Source: Rhizobium sp. FY34 (GTDB lineage Bacteria > Pseudomonadota > Alphaproteobacteria > Rhizobiales > Rhizobiaceae). From it: a DNA stretch of 64,000 nt. Positions 16,235 to 25,709 of this stretch are shown one piece after another. Every line of letters starts with the position of its first letter. The stretch's first letter is position 1. The position numbers were made by a program, and so were the translations under genes. Location of the stretch: the NCBI RefSeq assembly GCF_005222845.1, contig NZ_STFZ01000014.1:275517-339516 (forward strand), given 5' to 3'. The notes below the pieces were generated by a model. The model worked only from the letters and a program-made list of their open reading frames with translations. It searched no databases and was not told the DNA's origin.

Positions 16235-17440
16235 ATGAATTCCGAACTCAAACAGGCAATGGATGCACATCTGGCCAAGACTGTTTCGACATCGCCGGGG
16301 CTGCCGGGCGTCATCGCCATGATCACCGATCGTGATGGCGACATCTATCGGGGAAGCGCAGGAACGCGTGCCATAGGCGGCGGCGACGAAATGACACTCG
16401 ACACCGTTTTTGCCCTCTATTCGACCACCAAGGCGGTGACGGCCGTTGCGGTCCTTCAACTGATGGAAGACGGGTCTCTCGACCTTGACGCCCCTGCACG
16501 AACCTATCTGCCGGAAATCGGTGACCTGAAGGTGCTGGAAGGCTTCGGGGCCGACGGTCACCCAATCCTGCGCCGCCCGGCTCGCGAGATCACCACCCGC
16601 ATGCTGCTCACCCATACGGCGGGGCTGGCCTATGATTTCTTCAGTGGCGATTACGTCCGCTTCATGCAAGCCACCGGAACGCCAAGCCCATTCAGCGGGC
16701 GCCGCGCCGCCCTCAACACGCCTCTGCTGTTCGAGCCTGGGGAACGCTGGCACTATGGGTCCAACATCGACTGGTGCGGGCAGATTGTCGAGGCCATTGC
16801 GGGGCAGCGTCTCGGCGAGGTCTTCGAAAAGCGCATCTTCGCACCTCTGGGCATGCGCGATACGAGCTTTCGTCTCCATGAAGGCCTGCACCCACGGCTC
16901 GCGACGCTGCACGACCGTCACGCCGATGGCAGCTTGACGCGCTCTGCCTTCTCGCTACCAGCCGAACCGGAAGTCGATATGGGCGGACACGGCCTTTTTG
17001 GCACCGTGGGCGACTACATGAAATTCATTCGGATGTGGCTTAACCAGGGTCGTGGCGATCACGGGCGGGTTCTGAGGTCCGAAACGGTCGCTTTGGCGCT
17101 GAGCAACCAGATGGGTGATCTGAAGGTGCAGCCCATGCAAGGCATGGTCCCGGCGCTTGCCAGTGATGCAGAATTTTTCCCCGGCATGCCGAAATCCTGG
17201 GGTTACAGCTTCATGATCAACGATGAGGATACCCCGATGGGCAGGCCAGCGGGCGCAGCCGCTTGGGCAGGGCTGGCAAACCTCTTCTATTGGATAGACC
17301 ACCGGAACGGCTTCGGCGGCTTCTGGGCAACGCAGATCATCCCGCTCGGCGATCTGACCTCTATTGTTGGCTTCTTTGAAATGGAAGCAATTTTCAACCA
17401 TGGTTTCGCCCCGCGTCTGCGTGGTGCCTCCGTGGCCTGA
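16235..17440 (+). CDS. Serine hydrolase, beta-lactamase/esterase fold
   Basis: A 401-residue hydrolase of the class C beta-lactamase/EstB esterase family. The S-x-x-K motif is at Ser63-Lys66 (STTK), and a conserved Tyr lies in HYGSNIDW. The late GGHGLFGTVGDYMKF fits the family's third motif region. No signal peptide is seen, so it is cytoplasmic, unlike true beta-lactamases. It lies 52 bases after the Baeyer-Villiger gene and most likely hydrolyses its ester or lactone product. The ATG has GAGGAAG upstream. Other peptidase-like activities cannot be excluded. Confidence 0.88.
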   Translation: MNSELKQAMDAHLAKTVSTSPGLPGVIAMITDRDGDIYRGSAGTRAIGGGDEMTLDTVFALYSTTKAVTAVAVLQLMEDGSLDLDAPARTYLPEIGDLKVLEGFGADGHPILRRPAREITTRMLLTHTAGLAYDFFSGDYVRFMQATGTPSPFSGRRAALNTPLLFEPGERWHYGSNIDWCGQIVEAIAGQRLGEVFEKRIFAPLGMRDTSFRLHEGLHPRLATLHDRHADGSLTRSAFSLPAEPEVDMGGHGLFGTVGDYMKFIRMWLNQGRGDHGRVLRSETVALALSNQMGDLKVQPMQGMVPALASDAEFFPGMPKSWGYSFMINDEDTPMGRPAGAAAWAGLANLFYWIDHRNGFGGFWATQIIPLGDLTSIVGFFEMEAIFNHGFAPRLRGASVA

Positions 17441-17552
17441 GCACGGATGCCGGCATCTCGGCAATTTGTTTCCCTTCCTCCCAGCTATCTGGGGGTAGGG
17501 GGACTACACGATATGGGTGGCACCCTCGGGGAGAGGATGCCGGGAGGAACAA

Positions 17553-18749
17553 ATGAGTGACGGAATGAACGAAACCGGCGGCTTGCGAACCGCCCCAGGA
17601 ACCTCTCAGGGCATCCTGCTCGGTCTTTTATCGTTAGTATCGGTGGCCGCAAGCGTTTTGCTCGCACCCGTTCTACCCAGTATGGTGGCGCATTTCGCAC
17701 CACTCGATCCTCATGCCGAAACCAAGGTCGTTCTTGCCATGATGGCGCCGGCGCTCATGGTTGCCGTCAGTTCAAGCTTTGTTGGTATCCTGATCGATAA
17801 GATCGGGCGGCGGAGCGTTCTTATTGTCAGTCTCCTGCTCTACGGGCTGATCGGCATTTCGCCAGCCTTTATCCATGACCTGAATATCCTCGTCTGCTCT
17901 CGCTTCCTGCTTGGCATATTCGAAGCCGCGATCATGGTGGCATCAACGACCCTCATTGGAGACTATTTCGAGGGTAAAGAAAGACAAAAGTGGCTGATCA
18001 TGCAGACGGTATTCGTTGCGGTTTCCGGGATTCCCTTCATCTTGATTGGCGGTGTTCTTGGGCAACTGCATTGGAATGTTCCCTTTTATGTCTACGGCGT
18101 ATTTATCCTGGCCATACCAGCCGCGTTGACGTTGCTCAGGGAGCCGTCGCATCGCCCGCGCGACGATAATTCCCTGGCATTTCCGTGGCGCGATGTGATT
18201 GGCTTTTATGCAATAGGCTTGCTGGTCGCTATCTTGTTTCTCATCGTCCCCATCCAGTTGCCATTCTTGTTGACGCAGCGTGGCATCACCTCACCGTTGA
18301 CAATCTCCGTGGGTAACATGGCGAATTCATTCGCCATACTTGTGGGTTCCATCTATTTCCGACGTCGGGCTGATCATCCCGTCTGGGCGAACTTTGCCTT
18401 CGCCTTTGCCTTCATCGGCGTTGGTTTGCTCCTTGTCGTTGGAACAGGAAATTTCTGGCTCACGCTTGTGGGGGCTGTGCTCTCCGGTTTGGGAGGAGGG
18501 TTCATTCTGCCTGCAGTTGTCAGCGAAATTCTCCGGCATCTGCCGTTCGAGCTGCGTGGACGCGGAACCGGACGCTGGCAGACGTCTTATTTTGCCGGCA
18601 GTTTCGGTGGCCCGTTGATCGTGCTGGGCATCACCAGTTTGACCGGCGCGCTAGAGAGCACGTTGATCGTCATGGCTCTTGTTTCGTTGGCAAGTGCTCT
18701 CGCAAGTCTGGTGGCGCTGTACAAGGTCAGAACAGTTTCACAAGACTAG
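17553..18749 (+). CDS. MFS transporter
   Basis: A 398-residue inner-membrane carrier with about 12 hydrophobic segments. The loop between segments 2 and 3 reads GILIDKIGRRSVL, the major-facilitator G-x-x-x-D-x-x-G-R-R motif. The ATG follows GGGAGGAAC. It ends the monooxygenase-esterase unit and probably imports the substrate or exports a product. A short hairpin (CCCAG ctat CTGGG, 17480-17493) lies between the esterase and this gene. Confidence 0.88.
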   Translation: MSDGMNETGGLRTAPGTSQGILLGLLSLVSVAASVLLAPVLPSMVAHFAPLDPHAETKVVLAMMAPALMVAVSSSFVGILIDKIGRRSVLIVSLLLYGLIGISPAFIHDLNILVCSRFLLGIFEAAIMVASTTLIGDYFEGKERQKWLIMQTVFVAVSGIPFILIGGVLGQLHWNVPFYVYGVFILAIPAALTLLREPSHRPRDDNSLAFPWRDVIGFYAIGLLVAILFLIVPIQLPFLLTQRGITSPLTISVGNMANSFAILVGSIYFRRRADHPVWANFAFAFAFIGVGLLLVVGTGNFWLTLVGAVLSGLGGGFILPAVVSEILRHLPFELRGRGTGRWQTSYFAGSFGGPLIVLGITSLTGALESTLIVMALVSLASALASLVALYKVRTVSQD

Positions 18750-19028
18750 TGGTCGATTTAATTCCATAAATGTGCTTACCTGATTTTTAATAAATCATTG
18801 ATTTGCAATGAAGAAAAATCGATAGCAACGACGGAATCTTTGTATTCGACACGTCCGTTGCGGTCAGCGAACAACGTTGCGGTTTATCAACAGGCGTAGA
18901 GCATTTTTCGAATGCGTTGGAACTGGTGAGGTCCAGAATATCGCTGCGGGACACCGTCCGAGGGGGACGCTCGCGGCCATGCGAGCGTGAACTGGCACAG
19001 AGTGTCACCTCTGATTATGGTTTTCTGA
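18750..19028. other. Intergenic stretch next to an IS21 remnant
   Basis: The left half is AT-rich with no open frame of note. The right half holds a perfect short hairpin (CGCTCG cggccat GCGAGCG region, about 18971) and the sequence GTGTCACCTCTGATTATGG just outside the IstB remnant, which may be part of that element's end. No gene is supportable. Confidence 0.4.
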
Positions 19029-19331
19029 TCAGGGCTTGGTCAATGGGCTGGGCTTTTCTCCTCTCTTCTGTGCTGCGGCTGACGAGCTGGCTTTGAAGCG
19101 GAAGCTGTCGGTTTCCAGGATATGGCAAAGTTGGGTCAAGCGATCGAGCGGAGCCGTCGTCATCTTGGCGTCGCCGAAGACCGTGGCCCATTCGCTGAAG
19201 CTGAGGTTGGTGGTGATAGCGACGCTTGTTCGTTCGTAGAGCTTGCTCAGGAGGTGGAAGAGCAATGCGCCGCCTGAGGCGCAGAACGGCAGGTATCCCA
19301 ACTCGTCCAGGATTGCCAAATCATCGCCACC
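19029..19331 (-). pseudogene. IstB-like ATPase fragment (IS21 family)
   Basis: The readable part is the C-terminal third of the IS21 helper ATPase. [14 protein letters not shown] carries Walker B, and it continues [43 protein letters not shown] and [14 protein letters not shown], ending in PSPLTKP. Walker A and the whole N-terminal part are absent. Upstream (19332-19622) the sequence carries no recognisable transposase. The remnant therefore cannot move, and it marks an old insertion between the MFS gene and the phosphorylase operon. Confidence 0.75.
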
Positions 19332-19622
19332 CTGTTTGTGCAGATCCTGCCCAGGCCGATCCGCCTGCCTGACAGGCGTGTCACGGTGTCAGCCGCGACA
19401 CGCCTCACCATCCAACTCGGTGCGCTCGTCATTGCCCTGTGGAGGAATGATATCGCTGACGCCAGATGACCATAGGTTCCTTCAATTTGCGCCAACAATC
19501 CTTCCATTTTTGTATGAGTCTTGACCGGACGCGGAGCGCCGCCAGCGGCACGCGATCCCTGCGACCCCGCGAGGTTCGGTAAGGCCAGTCGTGGGGCTGA
19601 CCATAGCTCATCAGAGGCGCCA

Positions 19623-20519
19623 TCAAAACCGTTCGTAGCGCTCTGCGGGCTGTGGTGATTTCAGGCTAGAGCAGACGCAATTTCCGTCGGTGGGTATCCT
19701 CGCGGCGGCTTCGAGGGCGACCCGCGAGGCCAGCATCGACAGGTTCGGCAGCACACCCTCCTGTAGTAGACTTCCCCGGCTGCGGTCCATGTAGTCGTTG
19801 AACCCTGCCGTTACGAAGGCGCAAGGCACGAAGCACGCGCCGATTTCGCGCGACAGGGTCGCTTCCGGCGCTATCGAATGGTTGATGACGTCTGCCCCCA
19901 TGGAGCGGAAGGCCAATGCTTCTGCCGGGCTCGTCAGTCGCGGTCCGTAGGCATGGGCAGCAACCAATCCCTGTTCGATTCCATGCACGCGGCAGGTGGC
20001 TGGCCAGAACTCGCGGGCTGTCTCCGCCAGGATCCTGGCGCAATGCGGGCAGACGATCTGCTTGCCGGAGCAATCGAAGCGCTGGCGGCCCGGCAACAGG
20101 GAATAGGGGGTCTGGGTGAGTTCGATGATGTCGGCATTGATGACCATGTCACCCGGCTGGATCGCCTTGTTGACCGCCCCGATTGTTGAGCAGGCGATAA
20201 CGTGGGTAACGCCTGATTCCATCAGGACCCAGAAGGATCGGCGGTGGCAGGAATGGTCGATGTGGTCGCGCGGATTGCCGTGCGAATACATGCACAAAGC
20301 CTGCCGTGTCTTGCCTTCGGCTGTGATGCTGGCGTCGAATTCCAGAAGCTTCCAGTTTTCCGAGATGCCATAGGGCGTGTCGAAGGCCAGGTCACGGGTG
20401 AGCACCCTGACGCCCGGCATGCCGACATCCTCCGGAAAGGCGAGGCCCCAATTGGCCGAGCCGGTGATGATGGCCAATCCGGTTTTCGGAATGGGAGAGA
20501 GAAGAATGTCATGCGTCAT
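19623..20519 (-). CDS. MTAP/PNP-family nucleoside phosphorylase
   Basis: A 298-residue purine-nucleoside/methylthioadenosine phosphorylase homologue, cleaving a nucleoside with phosphate. IITGSANWGL is the N-terminal phosphate-loop region. Also visible are YSHGNPRDHIDHS, the central IACSTIGAVN block corresponding to the MTAP A-C-N-S-x-G segment, and GADVINHSIAPEATLSREIG near the purine site. It is the last gene of a five-gene ABC operon, ten bases after the permease stop. The link suggests the transporter imports a nucleoside or thio-nucleoside. The ribose and base pockets cannot be assigned, so specificity is open. The C-terminal tail is longer than in most members. Confidence 0.82.
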   Translation of the reverse strand: MTHDILLSPIPKTGLAIITGSANWGLAFPEDVGMPGVRVLTRDLAFDTPYGISENWKLLEFDASITAEGKTRQALCMYSHGNPRDHIDHSCHRRSFWVLMESGVTHVIACSTIGAVNKAIQPGDMVINADIIELTQTPYSLLPGRQRFDCSGKQIVCPHCARILAETAREFWPATCRVHGIEQGLVAAHAYGPRLTSPAEALAFRSMGADVINHSIAPEATLSREIGACFVPCAFVTAGFNDYMDRSRGSLLQEGVLPNLSMLASRVALEAAARIPTDGNCVCSSLKSPQPAERYERF

Positions 20520-20529
20520 GTTATGTCTT

Positions 20530-21330
20530 TCAGGCGTTCTGCCCACGGTCGCGCAAATTGAAGAACAGGACCACACCGGAAATCAACACGGTCCAGAGGG
20601 TGGAAATGGCGGCAATCGTCGGGTCGATCTGGTCGCGCAACGAGATGAACATCAGCTTCGGCAGCGTGCTGCTCGGGCCGTTGGCGACGAAGATTGAAAT
20701 GACCGCCTCGTCCAGCGACGTGAGGAAAGCCATCAGCGCCGCAGTTGACAGGCTCAATCCGAGTTGCGGCAGAATGATGCCGCCCATGGTCTGAAACCAG
20801 CTCGCGCCGAGGCTGCGCGCGGCCTGCGCCTGGGCCCAGTCGAACCGGTTGAGCGCCGGATAGAGCACGATCACCGCGACCGGAATGGCAAGCACCACAT
20901 GTCCGGCCAGGACCCCGGTCAGCGTGCCGACGAGGCCGAGCTTCGCCAGCACGAAGAACAGCCCGATCGCGAGAAGGATGCCGGGCGTCACCGACGGCGA
21001 GAGCAGCAGCGCATAGATACCGGCGGCTGTCCGACCACCGAGCCGATTGAGTGCGAAGCAGGCCAGAAAACTCGCCGGTACGGCAACCGCAGCCGTCAAT
21101 ATGCCGAGGATCAGACTGGTGCGCAGCGCCGCCATCCACGCGGAAGACATAAAGAAGCTCTCGTACCAGCGAAGGGACCATTCGCGGGGCGGAAATTCAA
21201 GCAGATCCGACGCGGAGAATGACAGGGGCACCACGATCAGCGTGGGCAGCATCAGAAAGAGCAGGACCAGAGCAGAGAAGCTCCACAGCAAGGTTTTGCT
21301 CAAGCGATTGTCCTGATAGGCGTCAAGCAT
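20530..21330 (-). CDS. ABC transporter permease (PotC-like)
   Basis: A 266-residue inner-membrane protein with six hydrophobic segments. The cytoplasmic EAA loop AQAQAARSLGASWFQTMGGI (about residue 170) binds the ATPase. The ATG lies eight bases inside the preceding permease gene, so the two are coupled. With its partner it forms the channel of a spermidine/putrescine-class importer. Confidence 0.88.
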   Translation of the reverse strand: MLDAYQDNRLSKTLLWSFSALVLLFLMLPTLIVVPLSFSASDLLEFPPREWSLRWYESFFMSSAWMAALRTSLILGILTAAVAVPASFLACFALNRLGGRTAAGIYALLLSPSVTPGILLAIGLFFVLAKLGLVGTLTGVLAGHVVLAIPVAVIVLYPALNRFDWAQAQAARSLGASWFQTMGGIILPQLGLSLSTAALMAFLTSLDEAVISIFVANGPSSTLPKLMFISLRDQIDPTIAAISTLWTVLISGVVLFFNLRDRGQNA

Positions 21331-22192
21331 GGCGTGTCCCCCGGTTAAGGAACCAGCGCGTAGCAAACAGCATTGCGCCGGTGAGGAGAACGAGGACGAG
21401 CAACAGTACGCCGAGTGCGCTTGCCGAACCCCAGTCCTGGAAAGTGGAAAGCGTGCGGTCGATGCGGATAGAGATCGGATTGACCTTGCCGCCGCCCAGC
21501 ACCGCCGGCGTGATGAAGAAGCCGAGCGTGTAGATGAAGACGATCGTTGAGCCCGACAGGATACCACCCGCTGAAAGCGGCAGGATGACCGTGCGCACGC
21601 AATGCCAGAGGCCTGCACCCATGCTGGCCGCAGCCCGGATAATGTTGCTGTCGATATCGCGCATGGCCGCATAGACCGGGAGCACGAAGAGCGGCAGCAT
21701 GTAGTGCACCATGCCTATCAGGGTGCCATTGAAATTGTAGACAAGCGGCAACGGAGCGTCGGTAAGGCCTAGGCTTTGCAGTGCCGCATTCACCAGACCG
21801 TCTTTGCGCAGGAGGACGAGCCAGCCATAGGTGCGCACAAGGATCGATGTCCAGAGCGGCAGCATGATCAGGATCAGCACCCGGTTGGCGATCCGCGTGC
21901 TGGTACTTGCTAGCGTGAGCGCCAGCGGTATGCCAAGGATCATGCAGAGCACAAGTGTGGTCCCCGACAAAGCGAGCGTTGTGCCGAGTGCCGACCAGGT
22001 GAGCCCGCTGGACAGGATCTTTCCGTAATTGGCCGTGGTGAAGTTGCCACCGAGATCGAGAAAGGACTGGCGCAGGATCCAGGCGACCGGGAGCAGGGCG
22101 GCAAACCCCACCAGAACGAGCGCCGGCAGCGCCAGCGACAGATAGAAGCGCCGTTCGCGCCGGGCATCCTGCAGATAGGCGGCAGCACTCAT
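21323..22192 (-). CDS. ABC transporter permease (PotB-like)
   Basis: A 289-residue permease with six membrane segments and an EAA-type loop (IIRAAASMGAGLWHCVRTVI). The start overlaps the ATPase stop by four bases (ATGA) and the end overlaps the next permease by eight, giving a tight operon. The first cytoplasmic stretch is basic (DARRERRFYL), fitting an N-in topology. Confidence 0.88.
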   Translation of the reverse strand: MSAAAYLQDARRERRFYLSLALPALVLVGFAALLPVAWILRQSFLDLGGNFTTANYGKILSSGLTWSALGTTLALSGTTLVLCMILGIPLALTLASTSTRIANRVLILIMLPLWTSILVRTYGWLVLLRKDGLVNAALQSLGLTDAPLPLVYNFNGTLIGMVHYMLPLFVLPVYAAMRDIDSNIIRAAASMGAGLWHCVRTVILPLSAGGILSGSTIVFIYTLGFFITPAVLGGGKVNPISIRIDRTLSTFQDWGSASALGVLLLVLVLLTGAMLFATRWFLNRGTRHA

Positions 22193-23235
22193 CGGGCGGC
22201 ACCTTCCGGGAGGCTGTGCACCGTTGCGGCGGCGGCATAGGCGGTCAGTTCCTGACCGGGCCGGAACCCGGCGCAACCGGCTGAGCGGGTCGCCGGCACG
22301 CTCAGCATCACTTCGTCGCCATTCGCCGTCTTGAGGTTGAGGAGCCAGTTCTCGCCGCGGAAGGCCTTGGTAGACAGGGTTCCCTTCACTGCCACCTTGC
22401 TCCCGGCGATTTCGGCGGGATCGAGGTGAAAACTCTCGGCGCGGATCATCGCCAGCCCCGAGATCGTGGCCCCGGCATCATCGCGGTGGAGCAGATCGAT
22501 CGGCAGGATGTTCGCCTCGCCCATAAACTCCGCGACGAAGCGCGTCTTCGGCCGATGGTAGATCTCCGAGGGGGTGGCGATCTGCTGGATCTCACCGGCA
22601 TCCATGACGGCGATCCGGTCCGACATGGTCAGTGCCTCGCGCTGGTCATGGGTGACGTAGATGGTGGTGATGCCAAGATCGTCGTGCAGACGCCGGATCT
22701 CAAACTGCATGTGTTCGCGCAAGTTCTTGTCGAGCGCAGACAGAGGCTCGTCCATCAGCATGACACGCGGTTCGAAGACGATCGCGCGGGCGAGCGCCAC
22801 CCGCTGCCGCTGTCCGCCGGACAGGGCGGCGATGTTGCGGTCACCGTAGCCCTCGAGCTTCACACGTGCCAGAGCGGTCAGTGCCCGCGCACGGGCGTCC
22901 GCCTTGGATACCTTTCGTAGGATCAGCGGGTACTCGACATTGGCGAGCACGCTCATGTGCGGGAACAGAGCATAGTTCTGGAAGACGATGCCGATATCCC
23001 GCTTGTCGGGCGACAGCCGGGTAACATCCCGACCGCCGATGACAAGGGAGCCGCTGTCGGGGCGGACAAAACCCGCGAGCGCCATCAGGAGCGTCGTCTT
23101 GCCGGAGCCTGAGGGGCCGAGCAGTGTCAGGAATTCGCCGGCGGCGATCTCCAGGGAAATGTCGTTCAGCGCCACATAGGTACCGAAGGCTTTCCGGACG
23201 CGATCGATGGTGATGGGAAGCGAGGTGATGGCCAT
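22189..23235 (-). CDS. ABC transporter ATPase (PotA/FbpC-like)
   Basis: A 348-residue importer ATPase. Walker A GPSGSGKTT is at 40-48, the Q-loop FQNYALF at about 85, the signature LSGGQ at 138-142, Walker B with MDEP at 161-164, and the switch His in YVTHDQ. The last 110 residues form a TOBE regulatory domain. It lies between the binding protein and the permeases. It energises uptake of the same solute, probably a polyamine-like or nucleoside-like cation or amide, which is inference from the neighbours. Confidence 0.92.
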   Translation of the reverse strand: MAITSLPITIDRVRKAFGTYVALNDISLEIAAGEFLTLLGPSGSGKTTLLMALAGFVRPDSGSLVIGGRDVTRLSPDKRDIGIVFQNYALFPHMSVLANVEYPLILRKVSKADARARALTALARVKLEGYGDRNIAALSGGQRQRVALARAIVFEPRVMLMDEPLSALDKNLREHMQFEIRRLHDDLGITTIYVTHDQREALTMSDRIAVMDAGEIQQIATPSEIYHRPKTRFVAEFMGEANILPIDLLHRDDAGATISGLAMIRAESFHLDPAEIAGSKVAVKGTLSTKAFRGENWLLNLKTANGDEVMLSVPATRSAGCAGFRPGQELTAYAAAATVHSLPEGAAR

Positions 23236-23259
23236 GGTGAAAGCGGCTCCAGGATTGTG

Positions 23260-24303
23260 TCAGCGGTTCATCATCTCGTCGAAGGCGGCCTGGGCCGCAT
23301 CGCCGTTCTTCACCCACCAGTCTGCCTTAGAGAAGACCGAGGTTTCGACATTGCCGGGAGCTGTTGCCAGAAGCTGCAGGCGTTCTGCGGGGATCAGGCC
23401 ACCTTCATAGGCTTTGGGGTTCAGCGGGCCGTAGGCGATGTAGTTAGTGAGTTTGGCACCGCGCTCCGGCTTGGTCATGGCGGCGATCAGCTTCATCGCG
23501 GCGTCTTTGTTGGCCGAGCCCTTCGGCACCGCGAGGCAGTCCGTGCCGATCACCGAGCCCTTGAAGCTGTAGTTCGCGGCGCCACCGTCTGCCTTGACAC
23601 TTTCGGCACGGCCGTTCCAGGTGACGACGAGGTCCGCTTCGCCGTCCTTGAGGATCTGCGCCGACTGGGCACCCGAGGTCCACCAGACCGAAACATTCGG
23701 CTTCAGGACTTCCAGCCGGTCGATCGCGCGCTTCAGGCCTTCGGCGCTGTCGAGCACGGTGTAGACCTCGCTTGGGGCGACACCCTCCGACAGGAGTGCG
23801 ATTTCGATCAGGTCCTGGGCATTGGCACGCAGTGCACGCGTGCCGGGGAAGGCCTTCACGTCCCAGAACTCCGCCCAGCTTGCCGGCGGCTTCTCGCCGA
23901 TGGTCTTGGTGTTCCAGGCCATGACGGTGCCGTAGGAGCTGAAGGGGTAGCAATAGGCGGATTCCGCGCCGGCCGGCAGCGACTTCGGATCGATGATCGA
24001 ATAGTCGATCGGCTCGAGCAATCCCTGGGCGGCAGCCTGGGCGCCTTCGGGTGAACCGAGATGGATGACGTCGGTCGTCACGGCACCGGACGTTACCTGC
24101 ATCTTGAGGGCGGCGAAGCCGTCGCTCTGGGTTTCCTCGCGCACCTCAATGCCGAGTTCCGCCGCGGCGGGTCCCCACATGGCCTCTTTCATGGCGGTGC
24201 CATAATCGCCGCCGGCCGTCGTGATTGTCAGTGTCTGTGCAGCCAGCGGGCTGGCGGCAGCGATGGCAATTGCAGCCACGGAAAGGCGCAGAATACGTTT
24301 CAT
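23260..24303 (-). CDS. Periplasmic solute-binding protein (PotD/SBP_bac_8-like)
   Basis: A 347-residue exported protein. The signal peptide is MKRILRLSVAAIAIAAASPL with a likely cut after LAAQ, followed by TLTITTAGGDYGTAMKEAMW, the fold start of spermidine/putrescine-class binding proteins. The body has the hinge-typical VWWTSGAQSAQILKDGEADL and a C-terminal FDEMMNR. It is the first gene of the operon, 25 bases before the ATPase, and is divergent from the LacI gene with an operator between. The ligand is not predictable from sequence alone. Confidence 0.88.
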   Translation of the reverse strand: MKRILRLSVAAIAIAAASPLAAQTLTITTAGGDYGTAMKEAMWGPAAAELGIEVREETQSDGFAALKMQVTSGAVTTDVIHLGSPEGAQAAAQGLLEPIDYSIIDPKSLPAGAESAYCYPFSSYGTVMAWNTKTIGEKPPASWAEFWDVKAFPGTRALRANAQDLIEIALLSEGVAPSEVYTVLDSAEGLKRAIDRLEVLKPNVSVWWTSGAQSAQILKDGEADLVVTWNGRAESVKADGGAANYSFKGSVIGTDCLAVPKGSANKDAAMKLIAAMTKPERGAKLTNYIAYGPLNPKAYEGGLIPAERLQLLATAPGNVETSVFSKADWWVKNGDAAQAAFDEMMNR

Positions 24304-24365
24304 GGGTCAGTCTCCTATGTTCACCCTCGAATGACGATTTTGGGTCTTAATGCCCGAATTTTGAA

Positions 24366-24383
24366 AATCGTAACGTTACGATT
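24366..24383. promoter_or_regulatory. Perfect 18-bp palindromic operator (LacI type)
   Basis: AATCGTAACGTTACGATT is a perfect palindrome with a central CG, the form recognised by LacI/GalR proteins. It lies in the 197-bp gap between the divergent binding-protein and LacI genes, 63 bases from the former. The LacI product probably represses the transporter-phosphorylase operon, and perhaps itself, through this site. Confidence 0.8.
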
Positions 24384-24500
24384 GCGAGATATCTGCGTTC
24401 CGTCAAGCGGAATCTTGTTGAAGCGAACTGCCCACTTCCAATCTTTCGGAGGAAAGGGCACTGTGTCCCGGTTTCGAACCAGACAGGAATAACCGCGCGC

Positions 24501-25520
24501 ATGGCATTGAATTCCAGACCCAATTTGAGGCAGATCGCGACCGAATTGGGCCTGTCGGTGACAACAGTTTCGAGGGCTCTCAAGGATGGCCCAGAGGTTC
24601 ATCCAGATACCATCCGGCGGGTAAAGGCCGCAGCCGATGCCGCCGGTTACGTGCCGAATCTGCATGGGCGGGCGCTTCGCACCGGTCTGACGCGGACGCT
24701 GACCGCCATTCTTCCGATGGAGACCCGCGACTACCTTTCCGATATCGCCAAGCTGCCCCTGATCGAGGGCATGACGCTGGCTGCCCGCGAAGGCGGTTAC
24801 AGCCTCTCGGTGTATTCGACCACGCCGGAGGAGGATCCGCAGGAAAACCTCGCGCGTCTGATCCAGATCGGTGGAGCAGACGGGATCGTCATCACGCGTA
24901 TGGTTTCCGACGATCCCCGCATCCCGTATTTGCTCGAACGCGGTATTCCGTTCATCGCCTTCGGTCGAACGAGCACCGCGTTTGATTACGCGTTTGTGGA
25001 CGTCGACAACGAGGGCATCGCCTTTGATGCGACGCGCATGCTGCTTGATCGGGGCTGCCGCCGCATTGCACTACAGCTGCTGACCCGCGAGGACCAGTAT
25101 AGCGCTGCCCGCCTCGTCGGCTATACGAAGGCCATGAACACGGCAGGACAGCCGATAGACCCGCAGATGATCGGCCATGAGGATTTCACCATGGAAGCCA
25201 GCGAAGGCTGGATTTCCCGTTTGCTGGACATGCCCGATCCGCCGACCGGTCTCGTCTGTGCCAACGAACTGGGTCTACTTGGCGCCCTCGGGGCGACGCG
25301 CCGCAAACGACTGGTCGTCGGTCGCGACTTCCACATCGTCGTGCGCGACAACACGCATATGTGCCGCTATCTCTCCGTTCCCCTGATCGCTCACGTCGTT
25401 GACATGGTCGGGATCGGGCGCAGCCTCGTTCAAGGCCTGATCCGCCAGATCGAGGAACCGAACGCGCCGCGCATGCAGCGTGTCGTCGAGGGCAAGGTCC
25501 AGCAGATCGCCAAGATCTGA
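24501..25520 (+). CDS. LacI-family transcriptional regulator
   Basis: A 339-residue repressor. The N-terminal helix-turn-helix LRQIATELGLSVTTVSRALK (9-28) and hinge GYVPNLHGRALRTGLT are textbook LacI. The rest is a periplasmic-binding-like effector domain (about 60-330). It is transcribed away from the ABC-phosphorylase operon, with a perfect palindrome between them, so local control is likely. The inducer may be the transported solute or its phosphorylysis product. Confidence 0.9.
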   Translation: MALNSRPNLRQIATELGLSVTTVSRALKDGPEVHPDTIRRVKAAADAAGYVPNLHGRALRTGLTRTLTAILPMETRDYLSDIAKLPLIEGMTLAAREGGYSLSVYSTTPEEDPQENLARLIQIGGADGIVITRMVSDDPRIPYLLERGIPFIAFGRTSTAFDYAFVDVDNEGIAFDATRMLLDRGCRRIALQLLTREDQYSAARLVGYTKAMNTAGQPIDPQMIGHEDFTMEASEGWISRLLDMPDPPTGLVCANELGLLGALGATRRKRLVVGRDFHIVVRDNTHMCRYLSVPLIAHVVDMVGIGRSLVQGLIRQIEEPNAPRMQRVVEGKVQQIAKI

Positions 25521-25709
25521 CCGGGACAGAGGCCCGCGCGCCGGTCAGCCGGTGCCGAACCGGCCGACCGAGCCTGCGCACTGGAAAGCTTGCTCGTCAG
25601 CCGAGCTGTGCCGTCGCAGCGCCATAACCATAGACCCAGGCAGGTTCCTCCAGCTGCTTTAGCCAGGTATTTGCGTTCGAGATCGTCTGGACTTTGGTCG
25701 CGCAGTCTC

